DNA of 64,000 nt, from contig NW_020653415.1 of assembly GCF_003589595.1 (NCBI RefSeq), positions 171,103 through 235,102 on the forward strand, read 5' to 3'. Made by a program: the position numbers and the translations under genes. Under the pieces are notes generated by a model. The model was given only the letters and a program-made list of their open reading frames with translations. It was not told the DNA's origin and ran no database searches. This document shows positions 21,013 to 33,480 of the stretch, piece by piece. Numbering within the stretch: the first letter of the stretch is position 1; each line of letters begins with the position of its first letter. Source of the DNA: Hyposmocoma kahamanoa (taxonomy: Eukaryota; Arthropoda; Insecta; Lepidoptera; Cosmopterigidae).

Positions 21013-22404
21013 TATAGTTTTCATTGATTCATTACGAAACTTGTACGTTAATATAAAACATTATTTCACATTACTATTTATAAAGGTCGTGAATAGTGCT
21101 GTGTACGGCTGTTTATCATTATTTTCTGAAAGATGAAACGAAGTAAGTAAGTAAAAAAAACTTATGTCTGAGACTCATTCAGTTGTTTTCTTCATTTATT
21201 TACTGCAGAGTAATATAATGTATGTATGAAAATACAGATTTATTATATCAATATAATGAGGCGCCATGACTTCGTGAGCTAGTTAGTAGACAAGGGTTCT
21301 CGAATTTTCAATTCATATTGCCGATAAATATTACGTAAGTAGCGAATATACCTAATTATTAACTAAGTAATGATGATCAACTTGGACACGCAATTTCAAA
21401 TACCTTGGTTACCTTATTTAAAAGTACATGTCCAAAATATAAAATTTTAAGTGCTTTTAATATATTTTTTAAATAAATGTTCAATATTACTCTAGTTAGT
21501 GAGTTAATGAAAAATATGATATTATATCGATATAAATACGTAATAGATGTGTGTAATTATTAGGATGGATTGATTCTATTAATAGAATCATAGATGATAG
21601 ATTCGCGTTAGCATTTTCACTATGTTGCCGCTCTGATCACGTAAGGTAATAGTGCAAGAAAGTGATGGGTGACCCTGCCACTTCACGCACACATTTGCGC
21701 ATGTGCAGATAGCGCCTTGCTGTATGTAGTAGTAGTAGGTAAATGATTTCGACCGTTGTATGGAGTGTCCGGGGTGTGACAATGATAAACGTCTTTATTC
21801 TGGCCTGTTTTCACGCACCCAAAGTACAGACTAAACCGAAAGATACCGACTTATGATAGAGTTAGAAAAATTAGGACCGCACAGGTGCAAGCGAGAAGCA
21901 TAAACAGTCTCGTTTAGGTCGGTGTTCTCTCTCTCTCTCTCTCTCTCCCTTTCTCTACTCTGCAAAAATAACATTTTCACTTCTCATGCTCTTGAAAGTT
22001 CGTATTTATGTTGGGTGTAGGCTGCACAAAATAGGATTTTATGCTCTAGTGCATAAAATAAAATCGTCGTTTAAGACCGAGGCAATGACGCCTGCGCCAA
22101 CAGCCACGCACACTAGAACTTTATAAGATAAAGTTTTACTAATTAAATTTTTATTTCGATCTTTGTATTAATAATTATAATAAAGTTTTACTTTTATTTT
22201 TTAAATCCCTGTTATGTCTAATTGTTGTAATTTTACTTTCAATTTAAATTAAATAATCGTTTATTTGTAATATTGCTGTTTAATTTCTTCGCAATCGAAG
22301 AAAAAAGCAGAGTGTATAACTCGTTCATAAAACCCATTTTACCCATTTTATCCACACTCGTTTTTTGCACTTGTTGTACAATCTACCATTTCACTTCTGA
22401 TGTT
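21013..22404. other. Intron sequence with a CT microsatellite
   Basis: A (ct)n run occupies about 21928-21949. The remainder is AT-rich with no gene or repeat I can support. Confidence 0.4.
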
Positions 22405-22580
22405 CTAAAAGTACATGTTTATAGGCCTACGTAAAGGGAGTAAAGTGCATCCTTTAATCCCTAGGGACTAAAAAGTAACTAATTTTTCAATTTAGTTTGA
22501 GTGAACAAACTGAAACAGCCAGTAGTACACTCGATTTTAGTTCCGTGCTTTTTCCGAATAGACGGTGGCGCCATATTATT
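22405..22580 (+). repeat. Dispersed repeat, partner of 47965-48160
   Basis: ttctaaaagtacatgtttat, gggagtaaagtgcatccttt, tagttccgtgctttt and gacggtggcgccatatta all recur in reverse orientation at 47965-48160. Function and family unknown. Confidence 0.65.
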
Positions 22581-23579
22581 TTTCCGCGTTAGTGCGTTTG
22601 TTATAACTGTGTCGTGGTTGGGAAAAAAAATACCGCGAAAGCTTCAGAATTTTGGTTCGTAATTTTATTGCAGAACGACATAGAATAATTATAACCAGAA
22701 ATAGAGACGAAATGTCATTTAATTTGTTTGAAAATTATTCTGCCAAATCAATACTGTGACAACTGCGCACCGACTGGCCAGCCCGAATTCGAAACAATTT
22801 ACTGGTGTCGTCAATGGTTTCACTTCAAATCGACCAGTTTAATTTGAGCTTTGCTATAATGGACGAAAATAGAAAAATTACATATTTAATATTTAAATAC
22901 CTATGAAGTCCGTTCCGTTTGTTTTGTAATTAGATGTTTTGCCGTTTTTCCCACTCCAAATGCCCCCATTATCTTTATTACAATAAATACAGAATATTTT
23001 TGGAATATACAGAGCCGTACAAACAGGTCAGTTGTTGGCGCTGTACTATTTCAGCTTTCTAATTTGTGATTTCAGCACAAACGCGAGTTGGTTTTTAAGT
23101 GATATAAGGCCGATTTGCCTGATGAGTTGCCAGGGGTGGATGGCCCTTATTTCGTCTCTATTACTAGTTGTTGTGGTTGGTTATACTCGATGCAGAGCGA
23201 AAACGATAGTAATATTTTTTTCTCGCAATCGAATTGAAAAGTAAAGTTTTTTCCTCGAGACTAAAAACCAATATAAACCCTCGGAGTAATTAATAGACAC
23301 GGGTGACTAACCATCTTGGCTATATATTGGCTTGTTTTAGTTCCTCGATAAAAAATATACTATTTTAAATAGACGGATTACAATGTTTGTTTAAAGTGAA
23401 ATTGGCGGTTTACTCGCTTTATTTATGAATTTGTTTTTTTGTTTGGAGATCAGCGAGAGCAAGTAAATGTAAAACACAACCAATCACCTGGCCTTGAAAG
23501 TATGGAATTCACTGTATTATGAGTACCAGAGCAACATGCACTCCGGGGCATTATCCGGAACACCAGGACCAGGTTTAGA
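22581..23579. other. Intron sequence, nothing assigned
   Basis: No supported feature. Short plus and minus frames here have no protein-like composition. Confidence 0.35.
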
Positions 23580-23880
23580 ACAGTAGAGCTCCTTGTGAAA
23601 GAGTTCGTCCAGGGTAGTACTGCCACCTTACCTATTTCTGCCACCAAGCAGTAATGTCAGCATTACTGTTTTCCGCTTTTGAAAGGTAAGGGTGCTGGTG
23701 AAATTACAGGCACATGGGACTTCTCAATTTATGTCTCAGAGTGACGGGCGCAGTGGCATTGCCCCTTAGATCTTTGCGATTTAAAACTCGTGTGTGGCAC
23801 CGCAACTGTTATGGACAGGCGTGTAGCTTACCATCAGGCGCACTTGTTCGTCCCGTCACTTGATATTATAATAAAAAGAT
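23580..23880 (+). repeat. SINE-like repeat S2, long copy
   Basis: Full family body from cagtagagctccttgtgaaa to cttgttcgtcccgtcacttg and an A-rich end (ataataaaaag). A tRNA-like piece (acctggaatcgaaccctcc) follows at about 23900. Confidence 0.75.
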
Positions 23881-24450
23881 ACCAAAATCAAATTAGACCT
23901 ACCTGGAATCGAACCCTCCTCAATCAATGTCCACATTGCAAAAGGTTACTGCATATAAATGTAGAAAATATTATGTCATATGAATATATTCACAATAGAA
24001 ATTTGTTCCATGAAGTTACTAGAATTATATAAAACGAAAAATGAGGTCATTCAAGCATATGCTGTATACCTACGTCCTACAGCTGCTTACCTATTTCAAA
24101 TAAATATGCACTGTTCACACTGCCAAATGTCCACGCGACAGATATATACTTTGAAAGCAAAGAGAATAAAGCGTGCTATAGTGTCCTTGTACCCACGCTA
24201 TGGTTAAATTGAATGTGATTATTACTAAGGTACCAGAAGGAGGGGAGAAAGCGATTTTGAGAATTTTTACATTTCTTTTGTCCTTTGTTTAAAGTTTGTA
24301 TCGTGACTCACGCATAAATTTAACGATTCAAATAAAAAAAACAAGTGATGGCTAAAGTGTAATACCTACGCTATCCACAAACTGACGTAACTGTAAATTG
24401 CGTGTGTACACAAATTTATATCATAACATTTGAATATTTGTATAAACTTA
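23881..24450. other. Intron sequence before the piggyBac-like element
   Basis: Apart from the tRNA-like patch near 23900-23950, nothing was recognised. Confidence 0.35.
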
Positions 24451-25419
24451 TTAACCCTTAAACTCAGCATGCGTATGTTTTCATACGCACAATGCTCTAC
24501 TACCGTAGGCTCAGCATGCGTATGAATTCATACGCATACGCTACCAATTTGAAAAGATTTTTTTAGTGTAGCCAAATCCTTGTAAGTATTGATGGTTTGT
24601 ACGTGAAAACAAAGCTGATGGTGTGCTCTTTCATTTGGTGTATAATACTCGTGACCTTTTGTTTGTGGTATCGAGTTATATCAGTTTGAAAATTCCCGGC
24701 GAACGAAGTGCTCGCGCGCGTTGTTTGAGTTTATCAAATAAGTGTTTTCAAGTGAAAAGTGAGTGAATTTTGTTCCGATTGCTAATAGAAAATATGCATT
24801 GGACTTTTACCTAAGTAATGCTATCATAACATGAATTGTGAGTGCAGTAATACGTAAGTATTTTCACTTTCAAAGTTATCGGTACGACTTTTTCTGTGTT
24901 TCAAATACTTTATAATGTGTTATTTGACTAAAAGAAACATTTGGTTGTATATAATATGTAATAATAATACAAGTGCAACATCCTTTTATAGGATTCTGCC
25001 TATATTTCTGATCGAAAGCGAATAAATTTCGTAAATTTCTGCTTTTATTTGACATGTTGCAAAAATATGACCGCCATTTTTATACGCCATATTCGCAATA
25101 GTGCTTCCATGTCGATGTAGGTGACATCGATAAGACAATCTGTGAACGAAAAGTGTAAAATATTGTTACTTTCATTTTTCCTTTTTTGTTCTAAGATTCG
25201 ATAACCAAGTATCTAACAAGGTAGGTATAATTGTTAAAAAATAATAAGTGCCGCTACAATATGGATAAAATATTCCGTACCGTTATTTTATAGTAAATAA
25301 TTGTAAAAATGTTTATTGTACATAATTTATATAGTAGTAAATTGTGGTCTCTGCCTACCCGAGGAAGGTACGATTTTGTGTATGTATTTAATTTATACAG
25401 CACTGATAATGTTTTTTAG

Positions 25420-25560
25420 ACGTGGAACCCCGGAAACGAAAGCGTGCCCAATGATTTCATTGATATCCTCAACGATGAGGAGTCTAAGTCAGATGAGGAG
25501 ATCGTTGAGGAGGAAATTGAACAGGAGGGCGACCTAGCAGCGCAAATCGACCAACTGAAC
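25420..25560 (+). CDS. Acidic exon 1 of the piggyBac-like element gene
   Basis: 141 nt, 47 codons, phase 0 at both ends; acceptor gttttttag, donor gtgagt. Reads TWNPGNESVPNDFIDILNDE, then ESKSDEEIVEEEIEQEG and DLAAQIDQLN. Strongly acidic, as is usual for piggyBac transposase N-termini. A TAG lies directly upstream in frame, so it must be spliced to an earlier exon. The start codon was not located. Confidence 0.6.
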
Positions 25561-26339
25561 GTGAGTAACAGATAGTATTATACTCAAACATATGTTCGTA
25601 GGTAATGTTTATATGCATAAATAAATATTAGACAATATCACATACGTTGCTCTGATCCCAAAGTAAGTAGCTAAAGTAAGTTGTGTTATGGAAATCGGAA
25701 ACAACGAAGTTACCACTGACACCCAGACCCAAGACAATATGGAAAAGTTAGTTTTTCTACGTTGACCCGGTCGGGAATCAAACGCGGGACCTCCGCATCC
25801 GCAGCCCAAATTATAAACATTCATTCACATTCCTATCCAGTGTGGCCGCCCGTGTTCCCTTCATGAAATGCTCAGTTACTTCAAAGCTTATCTTAATGTG
25901 CCAATAGACGGTCCAGTGGGAATCAGATTTGTTTAGTTAGTGCAAATTCTTTAGCAAAGTACTTCAGAGAAACAAAGCGTGACTCTGTCCTGCCTTGCTA
26001 CCTGCTCTGCCAGACGCGACCCTTTTTTTTTTGGAGTGTTGTTTGTTTCACTATAAAGTGGCCCCACTTTGTAGTGAAACAAAGAAGGGTCACATTTACT
26101 TTTGCTATGATTTATGCCACTTACGTTAACAAAACTGATTTCAAAGAATTTCGTTATGAGCATAAGTGGTTGAGTTAACCATAACAAGAGGTGTAGGCGA
26201 TAATGTTGTATAGGGTAGGATAAAAAATATACATGCGTCTCACATTGTAAATTGGGTATTTTTGTTAAGATAAATGTTGGTCGTAGTTACGATATTTTTG
26301 AAATATTGTGCTAGTAATAACAATTTTGTTTCATTGCAG

Positions 26340-26425
26340 CTATTATCTGGAAGTAATATTTTCGTGGTGCAGAGCGACGGAACTCTGGCTCCTATGGCGA
26401 GGCCAGAACCCATATCAGACGTTGT
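26340..26425 (+). CDS. Exon 2 of the piggyBac-like element gene
   Basis: 86 nt: 28 codons plus two bases. Acceptor ttcattgcag, donor gtaagt. Reads LLSGSNIFVVQSDGTLAPMA, then RPEPISDV. Both splice sites fit consensus and the phase fits the exons on each side. Confidence 0.6.
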
Positions 26426-26517
26426 GTAAGTATTATTATGCTCTAATTAGGTACAAAACTATCACAATATTTGTATACAGATGTTCTTATTCTATAGTAT
26501 CTTTCTTTTCTTTACAG

Positions 26518-26626
26518 AGCCAGCGATACCGACGAGGAAGAGGAGCAAGCCAACGAGTTAGTTTCATGGGCTAGTAGCAGAGTTTTTTCGATAATCATTA
26601 TACTGCCCATAACGCATCGACCATAA
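26518..26626 (+). CDS. Exon 3 of the piggyBac-like element gene, truncated
   Basis: Acceptor ttctttacag. One base completes Val, then ASDTDEEEEQANELVSWASS continues to a hydrophobic tail and TAA at 26624. A full transposase would continue for some 400 more residues. Here the tail after about 26585 looks non-coding, so the catalytic part has probably been deleted. Confidence 0.55.
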
Positions 26627-27772
26627 TATATCGATTTATCGATATATTATCGTAAGACAGTTTATGTACGAGAGTGATAACATTATATGACCTTACCACT
26701 CGTGATAAAAAAGAAATAATTTGTTTATATGATTATGATTATGATATATTGCATCTGGTTTGGTGTTGGTGGTGCAGGAGTTCATTATTTTATAATAAGT
26801 TGTCAAAAAAAACTTCGATATTGTATCGTAAGACCTTTTATGTACCCATTCGTCTCTTTTTTTCACTTTTAGTATTTAGTAGCATGGTTCATCATTTGTA
26901 CGTGATTTATCGATACCTCAATCGGCATCGGTACATCACTATTTCACTCAACTTTTTCATACAAATAAGTGACGGTTTTGATTATGATTTTCTTTTATAT
27001 TTTGTTTGAATGACGTCTAAAATGAGTGTAACAGAGAAAAATACAGTTATTCTGTTACAATATACGTTGTTTTATTTCACCTGAAAAATCTTTCTAGTAA
27101 GAGTATAAGACAAAAGAAAAACGAGATGCAAATGGGGTATCCCTATCTCATAAAGCCTTGCTTGTTATTATCTGTTGAATATTTCTATAATTCAATGTAT
27201 GTTTCAATGAAATAAGTATATTTTCTTCAAATGAAACTAATTTATTTTCCAATTTGGTTGAAGATCAACAATTACTTGATAATACAAATTTACATTCGCT
27301 ATCCGACAGTCAGAAAATGGCCGCTTAGTTCTAAGGCATTTAGCTCTGTTATCTTTATTGAAAGACATAAAACCACTTATGTAGGATTTTTAGCTATACA
27401 TTCAACATTACAAATTGTATAACTTATTTGATCGAAGTTGCCTAATATTTTCAAAAATGATTTATTTACAACCAACACCTACTATTTTTCCTTGTGTGTA
27501 AGTTTGTCGAGTAATTATAATGGTATGAGGTGATAAATCCCTTTGAATTACTGACCACAAAAATACAACATTATCGCAGAATACTTTTTTTTTTATTTCA
27601 AGTAAAACCGTTTGATAGTTTTTGAATTATCGCAACTTTTGTAAATGTCGGCAAATATTTACTATCGTTGCCATGACAGCGTGCGAGCTTACGGGTGTAA
27701 AGTATGACACATGTCAAAAGAGTATAAGGGTTAAATATGCGAGCTAGAATCGTTTCTTTAACAATGAATATA

Positions 27773-28003
27773 TCATTGACTTACAAATAAATGGACGACG
27801 GGTCTAATACAAAAACCACGAAAAAAATGTCCCAAGTCAACCTATTCGAAATTTAAATTGTAATGTCATCGCAGTATCGCGCTGTCAGTCGAACAAATGA
27901 AGACTAAAGCGTAGTTTGGCGCTCTGTATACGATTTTAGCGCCTTACAAGTGAGGACACTTTTTAGCGCGGACCCGACGTCCATATAATTGTAAGTCAAT
28001 GGA
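27773..28003. mobile_element. MITE family M2
   Basis: Terminal inverted repeats of about 30 bp: cattgacttacaaataaatg followed by gacgacgggtc, against gacccgacgtccat and aattgtaagtcaatg. About 230 bp, no coding capacity. It sits 38 bp beyond the piggyBac-like element. A related fragment lies at 15700-15860. Confidence 0.75.
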
Positions 28004-28129
28004 ATATATAATAATTTTGAATAAAACGTACTTTATGTACGAAACAAGTGAGGCGTCACTTGCTCGAAAAAAGGCTACAGTTTCAGCGTCCGGTTCATTG
28101 CAAATTTTACCCGACATTGTAAATTCTAT

Positions 28130-28545
28130 CGATAAGCTTGAATCTAAACTCCATAGTTTAGCCCACCGGCGCAAAGTTGTCCGTCTGTTGGTTTTCTACA
28201 GAATATATTTCGGTGAGTGTGCCCGTGAGCTCCATCAGCTCATCTCGCCCGCCTCCTTTTACCATCGGACATCCGGACGTACGGCGAGATATCATCCTTA
28301 CTTAGTAGATATTCCCTTCAGGCGTACTAAACGCTTTTCATCATCTTTTATTATGCGCACAGCCCAGGAATGGAATTCTCTGGCTGCGACTGTGTTTCAG
28401 AACTCATACAGCCCGGGTATCTTTGAAGTGCGACTGAATAGGCATCTTCTGGGCGAGCTCGTTCCTTCGTAGGTCCTATCTTTGCTCCAGAGCTAGGTAG
28501 TGGTCAAGAGCAAGTCCATTTCATAAAAAAAAAATATAGAAATAT
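28130..28545 (+). pseudogene. Non-LTR retrotransposon 3' fragment
   Basis: Encodes the C-terminal zone of a retrotransposon protein: RRKVVRLLVFYRIYFGECAR, ELHQLISPASFYHRTSG, RRTKRFSSSFIMRTAQEWNS and FEVRLNRHLLGELVPS. The same blocks occur in order in the element at 57531-61165 (FYRMYHGECSEEL, RTKRFGGSFLCRT, KWNSLPAHVFP). A short 3' UTR and an A-run follow. Strongly 5'-truncated, as is typical of aborted reverse transcription. Confidence 0.8.
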
Positions 28546-29662
28546 AAATATCAGCTTACACGCATCCACTGCTGGACATAAGCCTCCCATTGACGACATT
28601 TTTGTTACACGACTATTCTTTTTTTTTTTTTGTAAATGTAACGTAAGTCAATGTCTGAATAAGTCAATTAAATTTCTTGAGTAATTAACTAAAATTTCCC
28701 GTGAACTTTTGAATTTTACACAACAAATATTATAGTCCTTTTTCTTTCCGCGTACTACCCTTTATAGTGTCGACGCGGCTTGTGTCATTACCAAATGCAT
28801 TCCACATCCAAATACCACGCGTGACAATAAGGGCCGCCTACACGATTGAGCTTTAGTACAAGACATGTTGCACACGCCAAGTTCACGATTGTGTATCTAT
28901 CCACGTCTTTACGGAAAACACACAAACATACAAATATGTACTTGGCTTGCTTAAGTTTACTTACGTCGAAGCTTGACCGTGTAGACAGTCAAGTATAGCG
29001 GACGTAACGGAGTAAAGTGACATTTGTAGGGATGCCAGTTTCATAAAATTTTAAATAGTTATGTAATTGTTGTCGATAGTTTTATCGACAGACTGTGAAA
29101 GAATTTTTTTTAATAAAATTTTGCCAAAAATAACTGAATTGTGAATGTTAGGACGTTCTAATGATTACTATTGCGTTACTGCCTACTTTATTCTTATTTT
29201 GACAGTTGGCCTTCTAGTGTCGAGAAAAATGTTTATTAGTATACGTTTTAAGAAGAATTTATTTTAAAGACTGTATTTTTCATAAACATAGTTCAGAATA
29301 CAGTGTATGTATGAACGAACTTAAAAAATAACAATTGAAACCAACTTGTGCTCAGTAATTGGATGAATAATGTGTCGAAGATGACTCAAATGAAACAAGT
29401 TCGGCTATTTGTTCCATAAGCGTGATCAATATTCAATAGATAGTCGATAGAATATTTATCGACAGCGATCGCTAGCTGCTCACAAGCGGGCAACACTTGC
29501 GCAATGAACCGCCATTTTACTCCGTCTTCAAAAAAGACAGCATAAATGCACATGGCCACCTTTGACGCGGTCAATTTGCATTAGGAGCCAAATCGTTAGA
29601 AAGGAAAATTAGTCTTAAGCAATACAGCGAAGACATCTCAATGAAATGAAAAACGCACTGAC
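28546..29662. other. Intron sequence with MITE-like palindromes
   Basis: 28810-28985 has edges related to gtgtaggcggcccttat and an internal taagtttacttacgtc that recurs at about 32050-32070. Otherwise unassigned. Confidence 0.35.
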
Positions 29663-29740
29663 CTGCTGTGTTTCGGTTACTGTCTCTCCCTCGGACTCAT
29701 CCGAACTCTCGCCACTCTTCACTTTGCTCTTTCTGTTAAC
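29663..29740 (-). CDS. Osbp: Osbp exon (Ser/Glu-rich linker, 26 residues)
   Basis: 78 nt, 26 codons, phase 0 at both ends; acceptor cattgcag, donor gtcagt. Reads VNRKSKVKSGESSDESEGET then VTETQQ. A basic start followed by an acidic, serine-rich stretch, suitable for phosphorylation in the FFAT-ORD linker. A three-codon-periodic exon like this could be skipped without a frameshift. Confidence 0.85.
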
Positions 29741-30997
29741 CTGCAATGCGAACATTCACCGCGTGCTCCATGAATGAAGTATGACGCTATGTGTTAAGGA
29801 TATATAATAGCGACTGTTAGTTACGTACATTTATTTATGTATTTTACTAAGTGAACATATGAAAGCGAATAACTTGAAGTGCCTAATTCGGTTGATGTAT
29901 TCATAGTCACCACCAAGCGGTTAATACAAATCAGACCAGGAAAAAGCCTACAGCGTTTCCTTATGTATTAAAATTGCAAAATTTGTACCGACTGCCAAGA
30001 GCGTGGCAATTAGAAGTTGAGTGAGATCTTGGCAAGATCCCACACCTGTAAAGTGTTACATCACTATTTGAAGCTGGCTCTATCAACAAACGTGATGGTT
30101 TAGTAATAGAAAGAAAAAAAAATACTGTTCCCGTGTACGAAGCCAGACTCGACGGGGATTAATATCCCAATGCATTTCAATACGAAAGCGATTAAACCGT
30201 TATTTCAATTATCAATAAAAGATGACTGTAAAAACACATTATGGCAAAACAAAATAGTGTTTGTAAAACATTTTTGTAGTTATATGTTTGTATAATCCTT
30301 GTTCCAAATTTTATTATTATGTTATTATAAGTTTCCCCATTTTAAAAACAAGTCGAAAACCTCGTAAGTGGCTAAAACGCTATCCGCGAAAAGCAACAAA
30401 AAAAGAAATAGACGCTACAACCGATTTTTGACTACAATAAAAATCAGTAAAAAAACAGTAAAAAATTACTTTACAAAAATACAATATCATATTATATCTA
30501 GCATCATTTTTTAATTTAAAATCAAAATTACTTACAAAAATAAGAAACATTGAACCGAACTTGTATCCTGTGATCTTAGAATTATAGAATTCTTCACAAA
30601 AAATCCAGAGACAAACTACGAAACGAGAGTATTAAAATAATGAAAATGTTTGTTGGGTCTGAGACCTTAATGGCGTCGTTAGTAAATCACACAGATTAGG
30701 GAAAAAACTATGTTCAATTCTTTCTTGCTCCAGAATAAACTTCCGAGTGCAAACGTTTATTGTTTTGTTTATGATAAAGCTGCAGTATTATTGTCGATTA
30801 AAACAGTTTTTAATAACAATAGACTAATAGGAATTACGCAGTACATTTTTAAGTTTTTTTTTTCAATCACGTGTCGCCTACGCGTACGTCCTAGGTAGCC
30901 TTGGCATAAAAATACTTATTGTACGAATCACGGTATCACGACGAAACGTGGAACAGGTCTTCGCGATGCAGACCATATTGATACTGAGAATACTCAC
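29741..30997. other. Intron sequence, nothing assigned
   Basis: AT-rich, no repeat or gene supported. Confidence 0.4.
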
Positions 30998-31119
30998 TGG
31001 TACTTTCATTACAAAAGCAGTTTTGTCGTCAGCGTTTGACGACACGCCCTCCTCCATGGCATCGAAGAACTCATGGTCCTCATCCTCCGTTTCGTTGCCT
31101 TGTCCTGATCCGTTCCCAC
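30998..31119 (-). CDS. Osbp: Osbp exon carrying the FFAT motif
   Basis: 122 nt: two bases completing Gly, then 40 codons. Acceptor cttgtcag, donor gtgagt. Reads GNGSGQGNETEDEDHEFFDA, then MEEGVSSNADDKTAFVMKVP. EFFDAME fits the canonical FFAT pattern EFFDAxE at every defined position and is preceded by the acidic tract that helps docking. FFAT binds the MSP domain of VAP-A/B and ties OSBP to the ER. Confidence 0.95.
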
Positions 31120-31485
31120 CTGACAAGATACATAGATAACATTACAGTTTGACCGAAATAAAATTGGTCTAAAGAGCTCCACACATAGAGCGCGGTATTT
31201 AAACAAGTGCGACGCGGCGACGCGACGACGCGACGACGGCTTCCTATTGATAGTGTGAAATAAGAACCGCCTCGACCTACGCCAGGCGTCGAGATCTCGA
31301 TACAAAATTTGCGAGACGCTGCCATTAAGCTCAAGACACAGGGTTATATCTAGTTTGAACATCAGTCTTTCACAATCAAATTGTTACATTGTACGTCATG
31401 TCCTTAGATTTAAATTTCACTGTGGAAGAGAATAAGTAAATTATTACTATGGACTACGAAGGATCAATTATCATCGACTCTTGAC

Positions 31486-31740
31486 TGCACTCGACCAGTC
31501 AGTCGGGTATCAACTGACTGGTTGAGTGCAGCCACGGGAGGCCTGAAATCGAGTGATAAGTTAACGCGTTCGTGAACAGCAATAGCGCTTGCCGTAAAAG
31601 CACTAAGGCCTCCGATTTCGGAGGCCTTAGTGCAATTTGTAATCATCCAAACTTAACTGCCGCGTTTGCGTTAAAAATTTTATTTAGACCTTATTCATAA
31701 GGTTTAATTTAAAAATTTAACGCAAACGCGATAGTTAAGT
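31486..31740. repeat. Three consecutive hairpins
   Basis: Hairpin 1 at 31486-31530 (tgcactcgaccagtcagt against actgactggttgagtgca). Hairpin 2 at 31600-31633 has 16-bp perfect arms (gcactaaggcctccga) and a 2-nt loop. Hairpin 3 at 31651-31740 (cgcgtttgcgttaaa against tttaacgcaaacgcg, flanked by acttaact and agttaagt). They occupy an Osbp intron between the FFAT exon and the nested gene. Confidence 0.85.
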
Positions 31741-33480
31741 TACATATATGAAAACTTACAATAAGGCCCCTGATCATAATAGTACCGGGATTTTGAAAAC
31801 CTACAGGCTTTACAATGCGATTTCCGCGTGCTTTCTGTATAGCTGCCGCCTACTGCTTCTCCATAGAGAATAACGTATTGACAAAATTCAATTATTTACA
31901 TTGAACATTTTATATTGAATCAATTACACAAAGACATGTAGTAACATGTTTTTGTGTTGTAATATTTAAGTACTGTCCACAAACGAGTTAAATACAATTA
32001 ATTAATTCTCCCGAGTTTAGAAAACTTAAATCCCGAGTACACGGCTGAGCTCTAATGTAAGTAAACTTAAACAAGCCATCTTTGCGTTTTCCGAGACTCG
32101 CAAAACCTTTTCACGTACACAGAACCTGCTATGCGCAAATTCACTCGCTGGGAATCATAACCGTGTGAACGGGTCATTAGTTGTGTTTATAGCAGTCAAG
32201 GTCAAATATAAATGCATTCTATTACGCGTTTTATGCACGAAAAAGTCGACTCCAAACCAAATTGCATCATAAAACCTTTTATTTTATCAAAGAATCATTC
32301 ACCAGGGAAGATACCAGTCAAAGGACACGGACAACAATTCGAAATAAATAAAAAAAAACATTAATTTATATTAATGTTTATTAATGAGTACATTATTGTA
32401 CTCTTTAAAACGAGTAATAGACTGGTACCAGGATTGTACGTAATGGTGAATGCGAAATAAAAATGATGGTCTTAAAATACATGTAAATACGCTGTGATGT
32501 ATAATGACGCCCATTGCGGTTCATTTTTCTATCAACTACATTCATTGTTGATTTAACAACAATAAGTACTAACTGACGCGCCAATTCTACAAAACCACGC
32601 ACGATAGGCTATACCCGACAGTCATATTGTACGTTTTGGGGATAGATTAACAAGGTTCCGTTTATATGTGGCTTCATCGTATTTTGGATACTAGCTAATC
32701 AAACTTAAGTGTAATTTTGTAGACATGGTTCAAAATCTAAAGTTATGGTTCGTTAAAAATATAACAGATTGCACCTGGGCGCTACATGAGTTAAAACGTT
32801 CGTTATCATCATCTTCCATCACACACTTTCTATATCTATTTGCAAAAAATATTTTAATGCAAACGTTTTCAAGTTACATATTTTTACGGGAAACTTCATA
32901 TTAGATATATTATCATATTATCCACAAAAAGTCAATTAGTAAGAAATATCCAAAATCAAATTCTACTAGTGAAGAGCGCGCACGCAATACCTCCCTAAAA
33001 TGATGTTGGAATCGTAGGAAAAATAGTAGGGACTAGGGACGCAAAACATTGGTGACGGGTGTCTAAATGTTTTAGGATGAATTGGATAAAATGATTCAAC
33101 CACTCTCGCAGCAATCCAACGTCCAAACTTTACAAGTTAAGGCAGAGCGAATGAGCCTGGGCTTCCGAGCGGAACACCCTGGTAGTCCCGATCTGGAAAG
33201 ATCTCTCTCCGCCAGACATAGTAGCGGTTATGCTGGCGGATCAAGAGTTCCATGAGCCAGTGGTCTCCTTCGGTGAAGCGGTGATGTTTCAGAAGGAGGT
33301 CGCCGAGTTATCGGGAGAGGGCCGATCGCAGTTACAGGCGATCGGAGCGTCGGCTCCGTTCGCCAGCAAATTTGGCAGCGGCTAGGAGTGCAACGACGAA
33401 GAAAAAGGCGCAAATGAGGCGCGACACGAAGACCCAACTTCAAACATTCGTCAATTTCATCGATCTTGTAATATATTGTA
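31741..33480. other. Intron sequence with one GC-rich patch
   Basis: Mostly AT-rich and unassigned. 33140-33440 is GC-rich and looks like the end of a retrotransposon reading frame, but I cannot identify the protein on either strand. Confidence 0.35.

Larger units (their letters stand above)
24451..27734 (+). mobile_element. piggyBac-like element with TTAA ends
   Basis: Left end TTAACCCTTAAACTC, right end (reverse complement) TTAACCCTTATACTC. They match at 14 of 15 bases and start with TTAA followed by CCC, as in piggyBac elements, which duplicate TTAA. The left subterminal region has two copies of ctcagcatgcgtatg followed by a short palindrome. The interior holds three spliced acidic exons (25420-26626, plus strand) but no visible DDD transposase core. 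It is therefore a deleted derivative, or an element carrying an unusual gene. It lies in an Osbp intron, opposite strand. Confidence 0.7.

Noticed and set aside
21928..21949. CT run as a possible regulatory GAGA-type site
   Set aside because: A simple microsatellite in an intron without promoter context.
25740..25800. Possible tRNA on the minus strand (gtttgattcccgaccgg)
   Set aside because: Only a B-box-like match; no closed cloverleaf was found, so it is taken as SINE remnant.
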